A stretch of 64,000 nt of DNA from Streptomyces sp. 1331.2 (GCF_900199205.1 NZ_OBMJ01000001.1:4591001-4655000); one strand, 5' to 3'. Counted from the stretch's first letter, positions 16,882 to 25,271 are shown. Notes: a model not told the origin generated them from the letters alone. Translations and numbers: made by a program.

Positions 16882-16940
16882 GACGCGGGCCCCCTCTCTG
16901 CGAGCGCAGGCCGTGATCTCCGCGCATCCGGGTGACCAGC

Positions 16941-17175
16941 CTAGGCAATAGCGCTGACAGGCCGACAAGTCCTCTGATGGCTGCGCCCGCGTTCACCGAC
17001 TCGACATCCACGTCGATCGACACCACCGCGACACCCGCGACCGACGGAAACAGCAGCCCTTCCAACCCGGGCACCAGATCGTCCACGGTCCTGCACTGTT
17101 TGCCACCACGAGTCGACCACCGGCGAATTTGAGGCAACTTCCCAACGCCGACCGCACTGCCTCATCGTTACTCAC
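16941..17175 (-). pseudogene. Possible remnant of an ISL3-type transposase N-terminus
   Basis: The reverse strand holds two short overlapping frames. One reads VDDLVPGLEGLLFPSVAGVAVVSIDVDV, resembling the start of ISL3-family transposases as I remember them, but lacks the following CPxC zinc motif; the other begins MSNDEAVRSALGSCLKFAGG. No intact gene spans them. The remaining part of 16882-17270 shows nothing else beyond the ribosome site of the next gene. Confidence 0.25.
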
Positions 17176-17270
17176 AGTGCCGAGTGACTGTGCCTCATGC
17201 TGTCCTGGAAACCGATTGGCTGGCCGCTGCCGAGCTGCGATGATGCCTCCGTTTCGCAGACGGAGGACAT

Positions 17271-18392
17271 TTGTTCGTTTTCGTTTGTGCGGGGTGCGGC
17301 GCTGAGCTGACCACTCCGCTGTCCCAGGTCGCCCTGCCGGTCCACGCTCATCAGAAGTACGGGAACGGGATCCAGCTCCCAGTGCTCATGGAGTCGGGCA
17401 CCTTCGCCGTGGACTCGGAGCCCTGGGGGCCGCCGTGGCGGACGTGGGAGGAGGTCCATCCGGACGAGGCAGCCGCCCGCGGTGTCTACGCGCCGGTCTA
17501 CGCCCTGTCCGACGGCGCGCCGGGCGCGATCGTCATCGCGCCCGGCGACGCCCGCGGGACCGTGCTGATCCCGGAGAATCGCGGAGGCGGCTACTGCTGC
17601 GGCCTTGACGGGGCCGACGGCCCCAATGTGGCCTGTGCGGAGTGTGCCCTGCCCGTGGCGAGCCGGATCGACGACTGCTCGCTCTGGCAGGCGATGTGGC
17701 TCGCCCCGAACGCCGTGCGCCGCCTTCCCGCCGACGGCGCCGACGCGGCACCGCTTTCCTGGGCGGAGCTGATGGCGGAAGGGAAGGGCACGCCCCCGTT
17801 CGAGCCGATCGCCACGTGGGGGTCGCGGATGAGGGCGGGCCACTGGTCGAACCATCTGTGGTCGTGGAGCCCGCAGTGGGAGGCGGCGGCCGGACGGGCG
17901 CTCGCCCACCTGCTCGTGGCCTCGGAGGGCCGGCCGGTGATTGTCCCGGACGGATTGGTCGGGGAGGTGTTCCAACATGCGCTCGACGCCCTGCTGCCCG
18001 CGGGTCCGCCGGCGCGGCGCGCGGTCCTGGCCGGACCGGGGCGGCCGGCTCCCGGCGGGGACGCCGACATCCTCCTCGTGCCGTCCCATCCGCAGACGGG
18101 GGAGGTCTGGGCCCCAGCCGGCACGGCGGCGTACCCCGTGCCGTTGCCGTTCGGGGTGTGGCTGTGGCTGGTCTTCCCCGAGCCGGACCTGCCCGTCCCC
18201 GCGTCGGGCGGCCTACCCGACGGCGTCCTCCGCGACGACTTCGACCCACCCGCGCTGCGCCCCCATCACCTGTTCCGGGCCGACTGGGGAACATTCCGGC
18301 ACACCCTGGCTCGGCTGCCGGCCATCCGCAGCCCGTGGCTGCGCGAGATCGTCAATGGCCTCACACAGCACAGTCGCGTCGGCTTCTTCTAG
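17271..18392 (+). CDS. Cysteine-containing protein of unknown function
   Basis: 373 residues from a TTG with GGAGG 5 nt upstream. The N-terminus FVFVCAGCGAELT is a CxxC knuckle; a second Cys cluster, GGGYCCGLDG...NVACAECALPV, lies at about residues 106-129 and could complete a zinc site. The rest is Trp/Pro-rich with no recognised catalytic motif. Proteins of this layout occur in streptomycetes without assigned function. Last gene before the degenerate hutI 3'-end copy. Confidence 0.65.
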   Translation: MFVFVCAGCGAELTTPLSQVALPVHAHQKYGNGIQLPVLMESGTFAVDSEPWGPPWRTWEEVHPDEAAARGVYAPVYALSDGAPGAIVIAPGDARGTVLIPENRGGGYCCGLDGADGPNVACAECALPVASRIDDCSLWQAMWLAPNAVRRLPADGADAAPLSWAELMAEGKGTPPFEPIATWGSRMRAGHWSNHLWSWSPQWEAAAGRALAHLLVASEGRPVIVPDGLVGEVFQHALDALLPAGPPARRAVLAGPGRPAPGGDADILLVPSHPQTGEVWAPAGTAAYPVPLPFGVWLWLVFPEPDLPVPASGGLPDGVLRDDFDPPALRPHHLFRADWGTFRHTLARLPAIRSPWLREIVNGLTQHSRVGFF

Positions 18393-18416
18393 CCCGCGAC
18401 CCGCGAGGCCGACGAG

Positions 18417-18451
18417 GCAGTCTGGCGGGGCAGGCATCCGGGAGGTCTGAG
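18417..18451 (+). repeat. Degenerate second copy of the hutI 3' end
   Basis: Matches 15676-15709: an 11-bp then an 18-of-19-bp identical stretch with a short divergent middle and one-base indel. It even preserves an in-frame GIREV-stop like the HutI C-terminus (GVREV). With the original copy it brackets a 2.7-kb block. Confidence 0.65.
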
Positions 18452-18468
18452 CCTTCGGATGACAGACG

Positions 18469-18502
18469 GCCCCCGCGCCCCCGGGGTGGCGGGCGCGGGG
18501 GC
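18469..18502 (+). terminator. Terminator hairpin
   Basis: GCCCCCGCGCCC (18469-18480) and GGGCGCGGGGGC (18491-18502) form a perfect 12-bp stem with a 10-nt loop, just downstream of the second hutI 3'-end copy. It may be the ancestral hutI-region terminator or serve the TTG-start gene. Confidence 0.75.
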
Positions 18503-18654
18503 TCTTCGCTGGTGCCGCATCAGGCGACGTTTGCTCCGAATCAGCCTGTGAGGGCTTGCTGCAGCCACCCGTCGCAGGCATTACCGGTGGCCGGCACCAG
18601 GCAGCCGGTGGCATGCTTGCCACTCGTATGTGATCAATCGGTGTACCTGTACCT

Positions 18655-19230
18655 GTGCCTGCACGGCCATCAGGATCCGACCATTCCTCGGCGACACCGA
18701 GGCCTGAGGCTCTGGCAGAGAGGTTGCCTCCGGTGGACGATGCCGACCGAATTCCCGAGGACCTGACCGAACTCGGAAGGCTGCTCATGCGCGGCGCATC
18801 CACCATCCGGTGGGTGGAGGCGGCCGAGCGGCTTGTCCTGCAGGTGGACAACCTGCGGGACTGGCTCATCAAGAACCACTTTCTTCGTATGTACATGAGC
18901 GAGTCCGGCCCGTATGCCGCCACGGATTTCGCCGGAGCCTTCAACGCCGCGTGCGAGATCTCCCGCGGCGGCAGCAGTGCCCTCGATGCCTCCGGCCTGC
19001 ACAGGTCAAGCTTCGCTGTTCTCGGCGCCGCCGCCAACCTCTGTGGCCGCGTGCAGAACTCGTTGCGTTACTCCGTCCACGAGATCGACGAGAGCGATGC
19101 CCGGGCGGTGGCGTTGGCGGTGCTTTATGCCATGGGATACATGGACGCCACCGTGGACGTGAACGGCAATGAGGTGGACGGTTGGGGGCCGAACTCGCGG
19201 GCCTACGAAGACCGGTTGTCCCAGCCCTGA
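18655..19230 (+). CDS. Hypothetical protein
   Basis: Up to 191 residues; start uncertain (GTG 18655 has no clear ribosome site; GTG 18733 gives VDDADRIPEDLTELGRLL). Helical content looks high and there are no membrane segments. Codon use is less GC-biased than in core genes. I do not recognise the family and neighbours give no clue. Confidence 0.5.
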   Translation: MPARPSGSDHSSATPRPEALAERLPPVDDADRIPEDLTELGRLLMRGASTIRWVEAAERLVLQVDNLRDWLIKNHFLRMYMSESGPYAATDFAGAFNAACEISRGGSSALDASGLHRSSFAVLGAAANLCGRVQNSLRYSVHEIDESDARAVALAVLYAMGYMDATVDVNGNEVDGWGPNSRAYEDRLSQP

Positions 19231-19467
19231 GCAGCCGCGCTGTCTCCACGACAGCATTTCGGTGCCGCCTTGCCAAGGCCTCCCCGGCGCCCGAGCCTGG
19301 GCCGGAGCCGAGGAGATACCTCTACCGTTCGGAACCTCGTCTCCGAACGGAGAAGGCGTGTCGTGGCCGGACAGTGCCTGGCCGGTCCGCAGGAACCGGA
19401 GGGACCCAACTCTCGTCTCCCATACCGCGGTTCACGGGTTCGATCAGCACGTTCACGGGGGGTGGAT

Positions 19468-20094
19468 ATGTCTGACGACGGCAACGTCATCGGGTACGTC
19501 TTCGGCTTCATCGGGCTCTTGGTGATCTGCGGCGGGCTGGCGCTACCGATCACCGCAGCGCGCAAGGCCCGGATGCGGGAACGGATCCTGGCGGTCGGAC
19601 TCGCGGCGGAGGCACGTTGCCTGGAGACGTACGTGACACAGGAACGGGTATCGGGATCGGATTCCTCCGACCGGCGCACCCGCGCGGTCCGGCACGTGAT
19701 CATCGGCTTCCGCACCGCGGACGGCCGGGACATCCGCTTCGAAGACTCCAGCGGCGTACCGCGCGTGGTGGGCGACCACGTGCCGGTGCGGTACCTGCCC
19801 GACATGCCGCACCGGGCGGTAACCGCCGATCGGGGCCGGTCGGGAGCCAAGACCGGGTTCGCCGTGGCGGCGCTGGTGGGCCTGTTCTTCGCCGGCGTCG
19901 GCGCGGCTTTCGCCGTCAGCGGCTTCGAAATCGCCTCCGGCAGCCACGACCTGCCCACCCGCCCTCTCCCCACCGGACGCAGCGTGCCGCTGCCCGGCGG
20001 TAGCCTCCCTAGCGACATCGTCTGCACCGGCGACGGGAACGCCACCACGCTGGTCTGCCCCGATGGATTCCCCGACATCACTGTCAGGTCCTAG
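19468..20094 (+). CDS. DUF3592-like membrane protein
   Basis: 208 residues; the ATG follows GGGGGTGG. A first helix (about 8-28) is followed by an RTRAVRHVIIGFRTADGRDIRFEDSSGV...GDHVPVRYLPDMPHRAV segment typical of DUF3592 proteins, a second helix (about 130-152) and an external tail with two Cys. Function unknown. Its TAG stop lies in the CTAG target duplication of the downstream IS701-type element, so the insertion left the protein intact. Confidence 0.75.
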   Translation: MSDDGNVIGYVFGFIGLLVICGGLALPITAARKARMRERILAVGLAAEARCLETYVTQERVSGSDSSDRRTRAVRHVIIGFRTADGRDIRFEDSSGVPRVVGDHVPVRYLPDMPHRAVTADRGRSGAKTGFAVAALVGLFFAGVGAAFAVSGFEIASGSHDLPTRPLPTGRSVPLPGGSLPSDIVCTGDGNATTLVCPDGFPDITVRS

Positions 20095-21536
20095 TAGGGC
20101 TTGGTCAGGTCTGTTTTCGTGTGGGTATGTCGCGGTGGCAGGTGGGGCAGGCGCCGGCCCAGGTCGCCAGAAGGATCTGGAGCTCGCGGACGACTTGGTA
20201 GAGGCTCAGGCCGGCCCCGCGTCTTTTGGGGCGGTGGCCAGTCTGCGCAGGGTGCAGAACGCGTGGGCGAGAGAGACGAGCGTGACGTGGTGATGCCAGC
20301 CGGTGAACGTGCGGCCCTCGAAGTGGGCCAGGCCGAGGGCCTGTTTCATCTCCCGGTAGTCGTGCTCGATCCGCCAGCGGAGCTTGGCCATTCGCACCAG
20401 AGTGGTCAGCGGGGTGTCGGCGGGCAGGTTCGAGAGCCAGAACTGGACCGGCTCGGCTTCCTTGGCGGGCCATTCGGCCAGCAGCCAGCACTCGGCCAGC
20501 TCCACGCCCTCGGTGGCGTCGCGGATCTCGCGTCCGGCCGGGCGGATCCGCAGCGCCACGAAGCGCGAATACATCCGCTTGAAGCCGCTCTTCGCCTTGC
20601 CTGGGCGCGACCCCTCCCGCCACGACACCGGCCTGGCCGCTTTCGGCCCGGCAGCGATGGCCAGGTCCTTCACACTGCGGGCCTTGTCCGGGTACTTCGC
20701 CACCGGCGGCCGGCCGGTGCCGCTGTAGGCGGGCGTGACGGGCCGGGCTTCGGCAGGGTGCGCGGTCGGCGTGGTGGAGATCCCCAGCACGTAGTGCAGG
20801 CCGCGTTGCTGGAGGCCGAGGCGGAAGGCCGCGGCGTCGCCGTATCCGGCGTCGGCGATGGCGAGCGGGACGTGGACACCCCAGCACCGGGTCTCGTCGA
20901 TCATGTCCAGGGCCAGCTGCCACTTCTCCACGTGGCCCAGGCCTGCGGGGATGCCGCACCGGTCTCGCCGGGCGACCTTGTCCGGGTCGGCCTTCGTCGA
21001 TTCGGGGTCCCAGGACGCGGGGAGGAACAGCCGCCAGTTGACCGGCGCCGAGGCGTGGTCACGGGCCAAGTGGAGCGAGACGCCCACTTGGCAGTTGGTG
21101 ACCTTGCCCGCGGTTCCGGTGTACTGCCGCGACACACACGCCGACGCGTCGCCGTCCTTGAGGAACCCCGTGTCGTCGATGATCAGCGCGGTCGGATCGA
21201 TGGCGTCCTGCATCCTCCAGGACAAACGGGCCCGGACATGCGCCGGATCCCAGGGGCTTGTCGTGACGAAGTGCGCGAGAGCCTGCCGGTTTCCGTCCTC
21301 CCCGAGCCGCGCGGCCATCGGCTCCACCGACTTCCGCTTGCCGTCCAGGAGCAGCCCACGCACGTACGCCTGCCCCCAACGCCGCTGGTCAGCACGCGTG
21401 AACGCTTCGAACAACCCCGCCGTGAACGCCTCCAGGTCCTCCCGGACCTCGGCCATCTCCCCAGGTGTCACACACCAACAACGCGCCACCTACTCCCCAG
21501 GACACGCCACCACGGCACCGACCTGACCAAGCCCTA
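20095..21536. mobile_element. IS701-family insertion sequence, complete
   Basis: 1442 bp bounded by perfect 17-bp terminal inverted repeats, TAGGGCTTGGTCAGGTC at 20095-20111 and its reverse complement at 20-base-equivalent positions 21520-21536. Flanked by a 4-bp CTAG duplication (20091-20094 and 21537-21540), agreeing with the YTAR target rule I recall for IS701. Contains one intact transposase gene on the minus strand. Confidence 0.92.
20206..21489 (-). CDS. IS701-family transposase
   Basis: 427 residues. GTG 21489 follows GGGGAG; GTG 21471 and ATG 21456 are alternatives close by. Typical of streptomycete IS701 transposases: QRRWGQAYVRGLLLDGKRKSVEPMAARL, first catalytic Asp in ALIIDDTGFLKDG, second in LAIADAGYGDAAAF, and the C-terminal KLRWRIEHDYREMKQALGLAHFEGR with the catalytic Glu. 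No frameshift, so the element could be active. Confidence 0.93.
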   Translation of the reverse strand: MARCWCVTPGEMAEVREDLEAFTAGLFEAFTRADQRRWGQAYVRGLLLDGKRKSVEPMAARLGEDGNRQALAHFVTTSPWDPAHVRARLSWRMQDAIDPTALIIDDTGFLKDGDASACVSRQYTGTAGKVTNCQVGVSLHLARDHASAPVNWRLFLPASWDPESTKADPDKVARRDRCGIPAGLGHVEKWQLALDMIDETRCWGVHVPLAIADAGYGDAAAFRLGLQQRGLHYVLGISTTPTAHPAEARPVTPAYSGTGRPPVAKYPDKARSVKDLAIAAGPKAARPVSWREGSRPGKAKSGFKRMYSRFVALRIRPAGREIRDATEGVELAECWLLAEWPAKEAEPVQFWLSNLPADTPLTTLVRMAKLRWRIEHDYREMKQALGLAHFEGRTFTGWHHHVTLVSLAHAFCTLRRLATAPKDAGPA

Positions 21537-21752
21537 CTAGCTGGTGGTGAGATGGTCGAACTCGCCGGCCTTGGCGCCCTGGAGGAACTTTGCGAACTTG
21601 GAGCGGGCGGTCCGGACGATGACGTCGCCGTCGTCGGACTCCCGGAGTTCAATCAACCCGTCGATCGTACGGACCTCGACGCAGTCAGCGTTGGAGCCGG
21701 AGTAACTGGACTTCTGCCACACAGAGCTGGTCATGAGAGCCAGGTTAGTCAC
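21537..21752 (-). CDS. DUF397 protein
   Basis: 71 residues from GTG 21752 with AGAGG upstream; ATG 21734 is an alternative. WQKSSYSGSNADCVEVRTIDGLIELRESDDGDVIVRTARSKFAKFLQGAKAGEF is the typical DUF397 pattern. These small proteins pair with XRE/DUF5753 regulators in streptomycetes and probably act with them. Its stop is in the CTAG duplication made by the IS. A close paralogue lies 44 bp upstream. Confidence 0.88.
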   Translation of the reverse strand: MTNLALMTSSVWQKSSYSGSNADCVEVRTIDGLIELRESDDGDVIVRTARSKFAKFLQGAKAGEFDHLTTS

Positions 21753-21796
21753 CGGCGGCCTCTTGCGGGGAGCAAGAGGCCGCCGGAACGATTCGC

Positions 21797-21997
21797 TCAG
21801 GCGCCGGCCGTGAGGTGGTCGAACTCGCCGGCCTTGGCCGCCTGGAGGAACTTTGCGAACTTGGAGCGGGTGGTTCGGACGATGACGTCGCCGTCGTCGG
21901 ACTCACGGAGTTCGATCGCCCCGTCAGAAGCCCGAACCTCAACGCATTCGGAGTTCGCAGCCGAGTAACTGGACTTGCGCCAGGTAGAGTTAACCAT
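21797..21997 (-). CDS. DUF397 protein
   Basis: 66 residues, MVNSTWRKSSYSAANSECVEVRASDGAIELRESDDGDVIVR. The ATG overlaps the end of the XRE gene by 8 bp, so the pair is translationally coupled. About 60 residues align closely with the neighbouring DUF397 protein, pointing to tandem duplication. Probably acts with the XRE regulator as partner or antagonist, as proposed for such pairs. Confidence 0.88.
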   Translation of the reverse strand: MVNSTWRKSSYSAANSECVEVRASDGAIELRESDDGDVIVRTTRSKFAKFLQAAKAGEFDHLTAGA

Positions 21998-22856
21998 AGT
22001 TTCTTTCCATATCCTTCTTGATGGATTGAATGAACTCTCGGGACTCCTCCTCCGAGAGAGCCGCCGAATCGATCCGCTTGAGCAGGGAACGAAACTGGGC
22101 CGTGTGGGCCGGCGCGTCATAGAGCATGCTGTCCAGGCCTGAATCCATCTGCGCCGTGTCCAGTTCAGGGATCGGGCCTTCGAGGTACGTGAAGTTCTCG
22201 TGGTTGACCGGGAGCGTATCCACGTTGAACAGCACCACTCGGATAGAGATGCTGGGACGCTCGGAGTCCTCGATGAGGCTACCAAGCTGCTCAGCTTGGA
22301 CCTTGGGTCCGCTGAACTGCATGCGCAACGCTGCTTCATGGATGTATGCGGAGTACGGAGTCTTGCCGGATCGGACCACGTGCTGTCGCTTCATGCGGAA
22401 GGCAGTTCTCAGGTCAACCTCGTGCGGAGGAAGGCGAGGGAAGCCTCGTGCGAAGACGGCCGAGGCGTAGGCGGTGGTCTGGAGCAACCCCGGAATGAAG
22501 GCCATGGTGTATGTCGAGAGCCCATGGGCGCCATATTCAATCTCGGCCATCTCTAGGAAGTGTTGAGCGAGGCGCCCGCGATACTCCTCCCACCAGCCGC
22601 CCTTGTCCCGATCCGTGATGATCTCTGCCAGTGCCTCGATCAAAGGCTCGTTTACACACATGCACAGCGCTGCGATCGTGCGCAGGCGTTCGACACTGAT
22701 GCCCGTCTTCCCGCTCTCCATCTGCGTCACATGGGCAGGGTTGATGCCCAGCGCCCGGGCGAGCTGGCTGCCTCCGAGACCGGCTTGCTCCCGCATCCTT
22801 CGCAGCTCGGCACCCAGCCGACGCTGACGGAGAGTCGGGTTCGATCGAAGGGCCAT
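21990..22856 (-). CDS. XRE-family regulator with DUF5753 domain
   Basis: 288 residues; ATG 22856 has AGAGGA 5 nt upstream. HTH_31-type domain at about 8-60 (LGAELRRMREQAGLGGSQLARALGINPAHVTQMESGKTGI), then a DUF5753 domain (from about 90: FLEMAEIEYGAHGLSTYTMAFIPGLLQTTAYASAVFA) to the end. This architecture, coupled to DUF397 genes, is a hallmark of streptomycete development and metabolism regulators. Targets unknown. Confidence 0.92.
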   Translation of the reverse strand: MALRSNPTLRQRRLGAELRRMREQAGLGGSQLARALGINPAHVTQMESGKTGISVERLRTIAALCMCVNEPLIEALAEIITDRDKGGWWEEYRGRLAQHFLEMAEIEYGAHGLSTYTMAFIPGLLQTTAYASAVFARGFPRLPPHEVDLRTAFRMKRQHVVRSGKTPYSAYIHEAALRMQFSGPKVQAEQLGSLIEDSERPSISIRVVLFNVDTLPVNHENFTYLEGPIPELDTAQMDSGLDSMLYDAPAHTAQFRSLLKRIDSAALSEEESREFIQSIKKDMERNYG

Positions 22857-23127
22857 GGCGTCCTCTCTGCAGGTCGTGGGACCAGTCTGCCGCAGAGGTG
22901 CTGCCACGTTAGAGGGAACTTCTCGCAGTCCGCCACAAATCTGTGGCGAACCGCGCTATCGTCGTTCACAGCTCGATCCGACGGATCGTCAGTAATGCCT
23001 GCATCTAGGGCAGTAGGCGCCTGCTGCCCTCGCGCGCCGCAGAGCAGCCGTATCCCCGGCCTGGCTCACGGCGACGGCCGTCGTCCCTTCTCTCCTCTCC
23101 CCACACCACAGCCTCGTGGAGGTTCCC

Positions 23128-23490
23128 GTGTGCACCCGTAACACCCCCTCGCTCGCCCTGTCCCGGCAGGCCCTGCGGGACGTCCTCGCCCGCAACGGCT
23201 GGGACGCCGAGACCATCTTCAACGCCGAACTCGCCCTGATGGAGCTCATCGTCAACGCCTGGCGCCACGGCAACACCGCCGCGCCCGTCGTCTGGTTCTC
23301 GCTCCTCGGCTGCACCCTCCGGGTCACCGTCTCCGACGAGAACGACGCCCTGCCCCAGCAGCGGACGCCCGCCGACTTCTCCGAGACCGGCCGGGGCCTC
23401 CAGCTCGTGCAGGGCCTCACCCACCGCTGGGGCGTCGACCCGCAGAAGCGCGGCAAAAGCGTCTGGTACGAGCTGGACTCCGTCGCGTGA
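23128..23490 (+). CDS. HATPase_c_2 anti-sigma/serine-kinase-like protein
   Basis: 120 residues from GTG 23128, with GTGGAGG 5 nt upstream. A GHKL ATPase fold: N-box ELALMELIVNAWRHG, then VSDEND and the G-motif SETGRGLQLVQGLTHRWGV. Similar proteins phosphorylate anti-anti-sigma factors or bind sigma factors in streptomycetes. It sits near an XRE/DUF397 group, a common combination, and its stop overlaps the next GTG. Confidence 0.85.
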   Translation: MCTRNTPSLALSRQALRDVLARNGWDAETIFNAELALMELIVNAWRHGNTAAPVVWFSLLGCTLRVTVSDENDALPQQRTPADFSETGRGLQLVQGLTHRWGVDPQKRGKSVWYELDSVA

Positions 23491-23858
23491 CCCGCGACCC
23501 CTTCCTGCCGGAGGATCCCCGGATGCGCGACTACACCAAGCCCCAAATCATGTCCCTCCTGGGCGAGTTGCACCGGCGCGGCCTGCCGCACGGACTCCTC
23601 TGGGGGTCCGCCTCGCCGGGGGAGACCACCATCGACGGGCGCCTCCTGATCGACTTCGGGAACGCGCCGGTGAGCACAGTGCTCAACCTCCTCCACCTGC
23701 TCCGAGACCTGGACGATGACGACGACGAGGAGTGGCACCCGGTGAGGTTCTTCGTCGGCGCGATCCTCGCCGCCCTGCTCGCCATCGCCACCGTCGCCCT
23801 CGGCGCCCTCGCGGCCCTCGACACCCCCCACCCCGAGGACCGCGACGACCAACGCTGA
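23487..23858 (+). CDS. Small membrane protein, function unknown
   Basis: 123 residues, GTG overlapping the HATPase stop (GTGA). The N-terminal half has MRDYTKPQIMSLLGELHRRGLPHGLLWGSA...TTIDGRLLIDFGNAPVSTVLNLLHLLRDL followed by an acidic run DDDDDEE and one transmembrane helix (about 88-110). Coupled to the HATPase. A 36-bp part encoding VSTVLNLLHLLR occurs again at 27168-27203. Confidence 0.7.
   Translation: MTRDPFLPEDPRMRDYTKPQIMSLLGELHRRGLPHGLLWGSASPGETTIDGRLLIDFGNAPVSTVLNLLHLLRDLDDDDDEEWHPVRFFVGAILAALLAIATVALGALAALDTPHPEDRDDQR
23669..23718 (+). repeat. Direct repeat, copy A (inside the small membrane-protein gene)
   Basis: 36 bp starting GGTGAGCAC match 27168-27203 at 33 positions; similarity then continues with small gaps to a shared GGACGATG (ending 23718 and 27219). 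Copy A is part of an intact gene. Confidence 0.7.
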
Positions 23859-23862
23859 ACCA

Positions 23863-23900
23863 CGCGAAGGCCTCGCTCACCCCCGGGGCGAGGCCTCGCG
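23863..23900. terminator. Terminator hairpin
   Basis: AGGCCTCGC (23868-23876) pairs with GCGAGGCCT (23888-23896), and the flanking CGCGA/TCGCG extends the stem with a bulge. It lies between the small membrane-protein gene and the convergent NUDIX gene. Confidence 0.7.
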
Positions 23901-23912
23901 GGGTGTCTTCCG

Positions 23913-24383
23913 TCAGCCGAGATAGGGGATGGCCCTGCGCTCCAGGAAGTGCTGAAGTCGGAGGCGCTGAGTATGGTGCATCGGCAGCCCTTCGATGTCG
24001 CTCGGGGCGACGAACCGAAGGTCGGTGGACTCGTCCGAGATCCGCAGTTCGCCACCCGTGATGCGGGCGGTGAAGCAGACGTTGAACTGCTGTCGGACTT
24101 CGCCGTCCGAGTAGGCGATCACGTGCCGGGGGTCGGTGTACGTGCCGACGAGGCCGGTGATTTCGACGTCGAGGCCGGTTTCCTCACGGACCTCTCGTAC
24201 GGCCGTGTCCGGAAGCGATTCGCCGAGATCCATCGTTCCACCCGGCAGTGCATACAGCCCGTTGTCGGTGCGTCGCTGGAGCAGGACGCGTCCTTCGGGA
24301 TCCGTCACCACTGCGGAGGCTGCCACGACCAGCCGGTTCGGCTCAGGCGCGTTGGGGTCGTTGTAGAACTCCGTCCGTGCCAC
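23913..24383 (-). CDS. NUDIX hydrolase
   Basis: 156 residues from GTG 24383, 4 bp after the stop of the XRE/PLD-like gene, so the two form an operon. The Nudix box is GGTMDLGESLPDTAVREVREETGLDV, matching GX5EX7REUXEEXGU with all Glu residues for Mg2+. Such enzymes hydrolyse nucleoside diphosphate derivatives; the substrate here is not predictable. A longer upstream frame overlaps the neighbour and is discarded. Confidence 0.88.
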   Translation of the reverse strand: MARTEFYNDPNAPEPNRLVVAASAVVTDPEGRVLLQRRTDNGLYALPGGTMDLGESLPDTAVREVREETGLDVEITGLVGTYTDPRHVIAYSDGEVRQQFNVCFTARITGGELRISDESTDLRFVAPSDIEGLPMHHTQRLRLQHFLERRAIPYLG

Positions 24384-24387
24384 GTGA

Positions 24388-25131
24388 TCAGCTCTCCTCA
24401 GCCGGTAGTGCGGCGTTCCATACCGCGTCGAAGCTCGCAGCATAGGTGTCGAACAGCGTTCCTGCGCCGGTTTGTCGCAGGTGCCAGACGGGTGCTGCGA
24501 AGGCATTGACCCCCCACACGTGTGCATTCACCAGGACTTCGCCATCTGCCCGGTAGAGGCTGTTGTAGAGGGTGGTTCCGTGAGTGCGGATCTCAATGCC
24601 CGGTGTACCGAGCAGCGGGCGGTAATGCATGAGAGCAAGGTGACACCGGGATTCGATGCCGTGACCGAACCTCTCCTCCTCTCCGCGCTGCCTGACGTTC
24701 GCGCTGTCAGGGTCGCCGAGTGCGATCCGGACTGCGCAACCCTCGGCGGCGCGTTCCCGAAGCAGATCGTTGAGACGTGGGTACGCCTCGTGGAGAAACA
24801 CAGCGGCGTAGACCAGAACGTCGATTCGCTCTACTGCCTTCCCGAGCAGGTCCACGAAGACGGACACCGGTAAGTCAGCGCGCTGTTCGTGGAGGGCCAC
24901 CAACTCGGGACTTATCGTTCTTGCGGCGCGTGGCTGCCGCAGGCTCGGCCACAGTGCGAACATGTCTTCTCCCAGCGCTTCTGCGGCCAGACGGGCAGTC
25001 CCCAGCCGGGGCGTCCGGTTCTGATTGGCCCATCGCTCAACCGACTTGGTGTCCACGCCGGCCTTGTCCGCGAGGGCGGCGCACGTCCAACCACCCGAGG
25101 CCATAACGACTTTCAGTCTCTCGTTCGGCAT
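24388..25131 (-). CDS. XRE-type regulator with C-terminal PLD-like domain
   Basis: 247 residues from ATG 25131. An HTH lies at about 7-45 (WTCAALADKAGVDTKSVERWANQNRTPR). The rest (about 75-240) includes DVLVYAAVFLHEAYPRLNDLLRERAAEGCAVRIALGDPDS and RTHGTTLYNSLYRADGEVLVNAHVWGVNAFAAPV, a phospholipase-D-like fold probably used for ligand sensing; the classic HKD motif is absent. Operon with a NUDIX gene, and divergent from the peptide-methyltransferase pair. Two AGGGACGTT repeats upstream may be its operator. Confidence 0.8.
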   Translation of the reverse strand: MPNERLKVVMASGGWTCAALADKAGVDTKSVERWANQNRTPRLGTARLAAEALGEDMFALWPSLRQPRAARTISPELVALHEQRADLPVSVFVDLLGKAVERIDVLVYAAVFLHEAYPRLNDLLRERAAEGCAVRIALGDPDSANVRQRGEEERFGHGIESRCHLALMHYRPLLGTPGIEIRTHGTTLYNSLYRADGEVLVNAHVWGVNAFAAPVWHLRQTGAGTLFDTYAASFDAVWNAALPAEES

Positions 25132-25165
25132 CTCGCCTGTCTCTCCGCGAAGTCCGGTCTCTTGT

Positions 25166-25193
25166 AGGGACGTTGTACCGCGTGAGGGACGTT
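25166..25193. promoter_or_regulatory. Direct-repeat operator candidate upstream of the XRE/PLD-like gene
   Basis: AGGGACGTT occurs at 25166-25174 and 25185-25193, 19 bp apart start to start, 35-62 bp before the XRE gene start. Spacing near two helical turns suits a dimeric HTH protein. Confidence 0.45.
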
Positions 25194-25271
25194 CTGAAGT
25201 GTCCTTTGCGTGAGGTTTCACCGTCCCGGGTGCTGCCGGAAATTGGTGACAGCTCGGCGGGAGGAGGCCAC

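Noticed and set aside
18655..18733. Start of the hypothetical gene at a strong site
   Set aside because: Neither candidate start has a ribosome site; the earlier one was kept only as the longest option.
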